Assembly: GCA_947458565.1 (NCBI GenBank)
Contig: CANGZK010000049.1
Coordinates: forward strand, 1-8,311
Reading direction: 5' to 3'
DNA: 8,311 nt
From: Acidimicrobiaceae bacterium
Lineage (GTDB): Bacteria > Actinomycetota > Acidimicrobiia > Acidimicrobiales > Ilumatobacteraceae
Shown here piece by piece: positions 4,537-8,311 of the stretch. The notes under the pieces were generated by a model, which was not told where the DNA came from, ran no database searches, and worked only from the letters and a program-made list of their open reading frames with translations. The number at the start of each line of letters is the position of its first letter. Position 1 is the stretch's first letter. Position numbers and translations under genes: made by a program.

Positions 4537-6321
4537 ATGACATCCAAGCAAACGAAAGCAGGAAAGCTCGGTGAAAAGATCACCGGTGCCGAAGCACTGA
4601 TTCGCGGCCTCGAGATGGAGAACGTGGATGTGATGTTCGGTCTGCCAGGTGGTTGTATCTTGCCTGCATACGACCCGTTGCTCAAGTCGTCAATTCGCCA
4701 CATCTTGGTGCGTCACGAGCAAGGTGCTGGACACATGGCCGAAGGTTATGCGCACGTCACTGGTCGTCCAGGTGTTGCCATGGTCACGAGTGGTCCTGCT
4801 GCAACCAACATGGTGACGCCATTGTGTGATGCATTCATGGACTCGATTCCGATGGTTGCAATCACTGGTCAAGTTTCTACATCTGCAATCGGCACCGATG
4901 CGTTTCAAGAATGCGACACGGTTGGCATCACACGCAGCATCACCAAGCACAACGAACTTGTTATGAGTGCAGAAGATTTGCCAATGGCAATTCGTCAGGC
5001 ATTTCATATCGCAACTACGGGTCGTCCGGGCCCAGTGCTCATCGACGTTCCAAAAGACGTTTTGCAAAACACAATGAGTTGGAATTGGCCAACCGATGAT
5101 GAAGTTGCCGACAGTCTTCCTGGTTACAAACCAAACACCAAGGGTCACACACGCATGATCAAAGAGGCTGCGCAATTAATTTTGCGTAGCGAGCGTCCAG
5201 TGCTCTATGTCGGTGGTGGCGTTCTTAAGGCTCGCGCTGCTGATGCATTGCGCGCACTTGCCGAACTCACACAGATTCCTGTTGTCACCACATTGATGGC
5301 ACGCGGCGCGTTTCCAGACGATCACCCGTTGTGCTTGGGCATGCCAGGTATGCACGGCACTGCAACTGCAGTTACCGCAATGCAAAAGAGTGACTTGTTG
5401 ATTGCACTTGGCGCACGCTTCGACGACCGCGTTACCGGAAAAGTCAACGGCTTTGCACCAGATGCAAAAATCATTCACGTCGACATCGACCCAGCAGAGC
5501 AGGGCAAAGTGCGCAAGCCAGACGTTCCAATCGTGGGCGACTGCCGCTTGGTCATTGAAGAGATGGTCAAGGCAATTCAAGAATTACTGCAGGGCGGCAC
5601 AGCGCAAGCCAATGTCGACCCATGGCGCAGTCGTGTCAGCGGTTGGCAAGAGCAGTTTCCATTGACGTACGAACAGAGTGAGCCAGGCGGCCCACTCAAG
5701 CCACAGTTTTGTTTAGAAAAATTGCGTGATGCAGCACCGGAAGGCACGATCCTCGTGTCGGGTGTTGGTCAGCACCAAATGTGGTCGAGCCAGTACTGGC
5801 GTTTCAATGAGCCATACACATGGGTCAACTCGGGTGGCTTAGGCACGATGGGTTTTTCTGTTCCTGCAGCAATCGGCGCAAAAGTTGGTCGTCCAGACAA
5901 AACAGTTTGGGCAATCGATGGCGACGGATGTTTTCAGATGACAGCGCAAGAGTTGGTCACTGCATCAATCGAAAAGATTCCGGTCAAGATCGGCATTCTC
6001 AACAACTCGTACCTTGGCATGGTTCGCCAATGGCAAGAGATGTTCTATGACGAGCGTTACTCAGAAGTGTATTTGTCGCCAGATACACCGAACTATGTCA
6101 AGTGGGCAGAGGCAATGGGTTGCGTTGGTATTCGCGTTGATGATCCATCCGAAGTTGAAGCAGCAATTGACAAAGCAAACTCGATCAATGATCGACCAGT
6201 TGTTGTTGACTTCCGCGTTGATGCACGAGAAATTGTGTATCCGATGATTGCACCGGGCACTACTAACGACGCCATCATGTTGCCGCCATCACAAAGCGGT
6301 CGGAAGGAGTTCCTCAAATGA
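4537..6321 (+). CDS. ilvB: Acetolactate (acetohydroxyacid) synthase large, catalytic subunit
   Basis: This enzyme joins two pyruvates to 2-acetolactate, or pyruvate and 2-oxobutyrate to 2-aceto-2-hydroxybutyrate, the first common step of valine, leucine and isoleucine synthesis. The 594-residue protein has normal length. It shows the MFGLPGG start of the N-terminal ThDP domain (33-39) and the catalytic Glu61 in RHEQGAGHMAEGYA. It also has the FQECDTVGITRSITKHN segment, GARFDDRVTGK of the central FAD-binding domain (292-302), and the ThDP/Mg motif GDG (462-464) to NN (489-490) with the following SYLGMVRQWQ loop. Retention of catalytic Glu and the FAD segment argues for a true synthase over other ThDP enzymes. 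It is preceded by the valine-sensing attenuator, and its TGA overlaps the ilvN ATG by four bases (ATGA), implying translational coupling with its regulatory partner. Confidence 0.97.
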   Translation: MTSKQTKAGKLGEKITGAEALIRGLEMENVDVMFGLPGGCILPAYDPLLKSSIRHILVRHEQGAGHMAEGYAHVTGRPGVAMVTSGPAATNMVTPLCDAFMDSIPMVAITGQVSTSAIGTDAFQECDTVGITRSITKHNELVMSAEDLPMAIRQAFHIATTGRPGPVLIDVPKDVLQNTMSWNWPTDDEVADSLPGYKPNTKGHTRMIKEAAQLILRSERPVLYVGGGVLKARAADALRALAELTQIPVVTTLMARGAFPDDHPLCLGMPGMHGTATAVTAMQKSDLLIALGARFDDRVTGKVNGFAPDAKIIHVDIDPAEQGKVRKPDVPIVGDCRLVIEEMVKAIQELLQGGTAQANVDPWRSRVSGWQEQFPLTYEQSEPGGPLKPQFCLEKLRDAAPEGTILVSGVGQHQMWSSQYWRFNEPYTWVNSGGLGTMGFSVPAAIGAKVGRPDKTVWAIDGDGCFQMTAQELVTASIEKIPVKIGILNNSYLGMVRQWQEMFYDERYSEVYLSPDTPNYVKWAEAMGCVGIRVDDPSEVEAAIDKANSINDRPVVVDFRVDAREIVYPMIAPGTTNDAIMLPPSQSGRKEFLK

Positions 6322-6875
6322 GTAGCGCAAATCCATACGGCAGTGCACCAACGCATCACATGTTGTCGGTGCTTGTGCAAAACCGACCTGGCGTGCTCGC
6401 GCGCGTTGCGTCATTGTTTGCACGTCGCGGTTACAACATCTTTTCGCTGGCCGTTGCGCCAACCGAGCAAGTCGAGTACAGCCGCATCACCATTGTGGTC
6501 GACGTTGAGTCGGCTCCTCTCGAGCAGATCGTCAAGCAGTTATTCAAGCTGATCGACGTCGTTCGCATTTCCGAGCTCGACCCCCGCAAGTCGGTTGAGC
6601 GCGAGCTCATGGTCGCAACTGTTAAGGCAGGTGGCACAGAGCGCGCCGAAATCGTCGAATTGGTCAACATTTTTGAGGGCCGCATTCTTTCGGTTGGGTC
6701 TGATGCCGTAATCGTTTCCCTGGATGGAAGTCCTGAAAAGTTGGACGATTTCACAGAATTGCTGCGACAATATGGGATTACAGAATCGCAGCGCACTGGT
6801 CGCGTTGCACTTCCAAAACTCGATACAGCAACCAAAGTAGCTAAAGCACCAAACACACAAGGAAAGGCAAAATAA
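6318..6875 (+). CDS. ilvN: Acetolactate synthase small, regulatory subunit
   Basis: This subunit binds IlvB, raises its activity and confers feedback inhibition by valine. The 185-residue protein has an N-terminal ACT domain (about 14-90; HHMLSVLVQNRPGVLARVASLFARRGYNIFSL) and a C-terminal small-subunit domain from about residue 92 (ERELMVATVKAGGTERAEIVELVNIFEGRILSVG). Gly25 in RPGVL and Asn40 in GYNIFSL match the positions whose change gives valine resistance in E. coli IlvH (Gly14, Asn29), so a valine-sensitive enzyme is expected. About 20 residues at the C-terminus, rich in Lys, Ala and Thr, extend past the usual family end. AAGGAG lies eight bases before the ATG, inside the ilvB 3' end. 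The stop overlaps the ilvC start by one base (TAATG). Confidence 0.96.
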   Translation: MSSANPYGSAPTHHMLSVLVQNRPGVLARVASLFARRGYNIFSLAVAPTEQVEYSRITIVVDVESAPLEQIVKQLFKLIDVVRISELDPRKSVERELMVATVKAGGTERAEIVELVNIFEGRILSVGSDAVIVSLDGSPEKLDDFTELLRQYGITESQRTGRVALPKLDTATKVAKAPNTQGKAK

Positions 6876-7903
6876 TGGCCGCAAATATTTATTACGAGAA
6901 AGATGCCGACCCAGCGATCATCCGCTCAAAGAAAGTAGCCATTGTTGGTTACGGCTCACAAGGTCACGCACATGCACTCAACCTCAAAGAGTCGGGTGTT
7001 GATGTAGTTGTTGGTTTGCGCGACGGTTCGTCGTCAAAAGCCAAAGCCGAAAGCGCTGGCTTGCGCGTGATGTCAATTGCTGACGCCACAAAATTTGCTG
7101 ATGTGATCATGATCCTTGCTCCAGACACCGAGCAAAAGAAGATTTACGAAGAGAGCATTGCGCCACACCTCACCGAAGGCAAGGCAATTGCATTTGCTCA
7201 TGGTTTCAACATTCGTTTCAATCGCATCGAAGCGCCAAAGGGTGTCGACGTGATCATGATTGCTCCAAAGGGCCCAGGCCACTTGGTGCGCCGCACATAC
7301 ACCGAAGGTGGTGGCGTTCCTGCACTGATCGCTGTTGAACAAGATGCATCGGGCAAAGCAAAAGCAATTGCGTTGTCGTATGCCGAAGCAATCGGCGGCG
7401 CACGCGCAGGCGTTCTTGAAACAACATTTACGGAAGAGACCGAGACCGACTTGTTCGGTGAGCAAGTCGTGCTCTGTGGTGGTTTGACATCACTCGTTCA
7501 AGCCGGATTCGAAACTCTCGTCGAGGCTGGCTACCAGCCAGAGATGGCGTACTTCGAGTGCTTGCACGAAGTGAAGTTGATTGTTGACTTGATGTACGAA
7601 GAAGGAATCGCTGGAATGCGTTATTCCATCTCCGACACTGCTGAGTACGGTGACGTTTCACGTGGACCACGCATTATCAACGCCGATACCAAAGCAGAGA
7701 TGAAAAAGATTCTTGGCGAGATTCAGTCGGGTAAGTTTGCCGAAGAGTGGATCGCCGAGAGCGACGGTGGCCGCAAGCGTTTCGCCGAGTTGCAGAATGC
7801 TGGTCGCAGTCACCCAATCGAAAAGGTTGGTGCTCAGTTGCGCTCAATGATGCCGTGGATCTCCAAGGGCAAGAAGAAAGTCTCCGAAATTTCCGGAGGC
7901 TGA
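6875..7903 (+). CDS. ilvC: Ketol-acid reductoisomerase, class I, probably NADPH-dependent
   Basis: This enzyme isomerises and reduces 2-acetolactate or 2-aceto-2-hydroxybutyrate to the dihydroxy acids, the step directly after IlvBN. The 342-residue length is typical of the short class I form. Residues 21-37 hold the Rossmann loop (VAIVGYGSQGHAHALNL). The following loop at 49-54 (RDGSSS) has the Arg and Ser residues usually linked to NADPH phosphate binding. The catalytic FAHGF segment includes His109. The knotted C-terminal domain shows the Mg ligands Asp192 and Glu196 (ETDLFGEQ) and Glu228 and Glu232 (YFECLHE), plus the SISDTAEYG substrate segment. The start is preceded by GGAAAGG at the end of ilvN. 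It is the last gene of the operon, with a short hairpin 23 bases after the stop. No ilvD follows. Confidence 0.97.
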   Translation: MAANIYYEKDADPAIIRSKKVAIVGYGSQGHAHALNLKESGVDVVVGLRDGSSSKAKAESAGLRVMSIADATKFADVIMILAPDTEQKKIYEESIAPHLTEGKAIAFAHGFNIRFNRIEAPKGVDVIMIAPKGPGHLVRRTYTEGGGVPALIAVEQDASGKAKAIALSYAEAIGGARAGVLETTFTEETETDLFGEQVVLCGGLTSLVQAGFETLVEAGYQPEMAYFECLHEVKLIVDLMYEEGIAGMRYSISDTAEYGDVSRGPRIINADTKAEMKKILGEIQSGKFAEEWIAESDGGRKRFAELQNAGRSHPIEKVGAQLRSMMPWISKGKKKVSEISGG

Positions 7904-7925
7904 AAAAGCCTGATTAAGCCCTCCG

Positions 7926-7942
7926 TAGGCCAATAAGGCCTA
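7926..7942. terminator. Weak hairpin downstream of ilvC, possible operon end
   Basis: TAGGCC (7926-7931) and GGCCTA (7937-7942) form a 6-bp stem with an AATAA loop, 23 bases after the ilvC stop. The downstream bases are AT-rich but have no solid T-run, so intrinsic termination would be weak. Its place between ilvC and a gene with its own promoter fits an operon end. Confidence 0.4.
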
Positions 7943-7968
7943 TAGATACAACGTTTCTTAATCCCGAG

Positions 7969-7997
7969 TTGTTTGGTCAACAATTGCCCTCTAGTGT
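7969..7997 (+). promoter_or_regulatory. Leaderless promoter of the O-acetylhomoserine sulfhydrylase-like gene
   Basis: TTGTTT (7969-7974), a 17-base spacer and TAGTGT (7992-7997, TANNNT) are followed by seven bases and the ATG at 8005. The spacing is ideal for a housekeeping sigma promoter starting at the ATG, and no Shine-Dalgarno is present. The -35 region overlaps a small inverted repeat, TTGTT (7969-7973) and AACAA (7979-7983), which could be an operator or chance. Confidence 0.55.
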
Positions 7998-8004
7998 GAT
8001 TGCC

Positions 8005-8311
8005 ATGACAAACAACTGGGGTTTCGAAACACGTCAAATTCACGCCGGCCAAGTTGCCGACCCAACCACTGGTGCGCGCGCAGTACCTGTGTATCGCACC
8101 ACGAGCTACGTGTTCCGCGATGCGCAGCACGCACAAAACTTGTTTGCGCTTGCCGAGATCGGCAACATCTACACGCGCATCATGAACCCAACGCAAGGTG
8201 TGCTCGAAGCACGCTTGTCGTCACTCGAAGGCGGCACTGCAACAGCAGTTGGTTTGCCAGGCGCACTTGCAGTGAGCTCCGGACAATCTGCAGAGTTGCT
8301 TGCAATTCTTA
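8005..8311 (+). CDS. O-acetylhomoserine sulfhydrylase-like PLP enzyme (N-terminal part)
   Basis: The 102 residues in the window belong to the Cys/Met metabolism PLP-dependent family. FETRQIHAGQ, DPTTGARAVPVYRTTSYVF, NLFALAEIGNIYTRIMNPTQGVLEARLSSLEGG and ALAVSSGQSAE match the O-acetylhomoserine (thiol)-lyase / MetY branch more closely than cystathionine gamma-synthases, judging by the NLFALAE.GNIYTRIMNPT stretch. YTR is the cofactor phosphate-binding motif contributed to the neighbouring subunit, and SSGQ lies at the PLP ring. The active-site Lys lies beyond the window edge. The likely reaction is O-acetylhomoserine plus sulfide to homocysteine. The start at 8005 is fixed by homology and by a -10 box seven bases upstream. 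It is a separate unit from ilvBNC. The reading frame is open to the last base. Confidence 0.92.
   Translation, partial: MTNNWGFETRQIHAGQVADPTTGARAVPVYRTTSYVFRDAQHAQNLFALAEIGNIYTRIMNPTQGVLEARLSSLEGGTATAVGLPGALAVSSGQSAELLAIL

Overview
The window looks like chromosomal DNA of a free-living actinobacterium, probably from the Acidimicrobiia (Ilumatobacter / acIV-like aquatic lineages). This is an inference from moderate GC by eye, the ilvB-ilvN-ilvC order, class I KARI, a secreted RCC1/FN3 protein with a long Thr tract, and several genes that appear to lack a leader. No mobile element, CRISPR array, tRNA or rRNA was seen.

Left part (1-1903, minus strand). The gene nearest the edge is a myo-inositol-1-phosphate synthase that runs off the left end. 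Its frame is broken by one TAA at 150-152, after which homologous sequence continues in the same frame. Upstream of it lie a TetR-family regulator (864-1490) and a small DUF1330 protein (1511-1903), 20 bases apart and probably co-transcribed.

Middle (1904-4316). A 163-base AT-rich divergent region separates the DUF1330 gene from a large plus-strand gene for a secreted protein. That protein has a signal peptide, seven RCC1 repeats of exactly 60 residues each with two invariant cysteines, one fibronectin type III domain, a 60-codon Thr/Ser tract and a divergent OmpA-like C-terminal domain.

Right part (4317-7903). This is a branched-chain amino acid operon, ilvB-ilvN-ilvC, with tight start/stop overlaps (ATGA, TAATG). 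It is preceded by what looks like a complete transcription attenuator: a 19-residue leader peptide with five consecutive valine codons, a hairpin directly after its stop, and a strong intrinsic terminator just before the ilvB ribosome binding site. IlvB and IlvN form acetohydroxyacid synthase, and IlvC carries out the next step towards valine and isoleucine. Low charged Val-tRNA would be expected to stall the leader ribosome and allow read-through.

Right edge (8005-8311). A separate transcription unit begins with an O-acetylhomoserine sulfhydrylase-like gene, cut by the window end. Its promoter appears to start transcription at the ATG. The same layout (a TANNNT -10 box, 6-7 bases, then the start codon, with no Shine-Dalgarno) recurs at the DUF1330 and RCC1 genes and, more weakly, at the ilv leader peptide. 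By contrast, the MIPS, ilvB, ilvN and ilvC genes have purine-rich ribosome binding sites.
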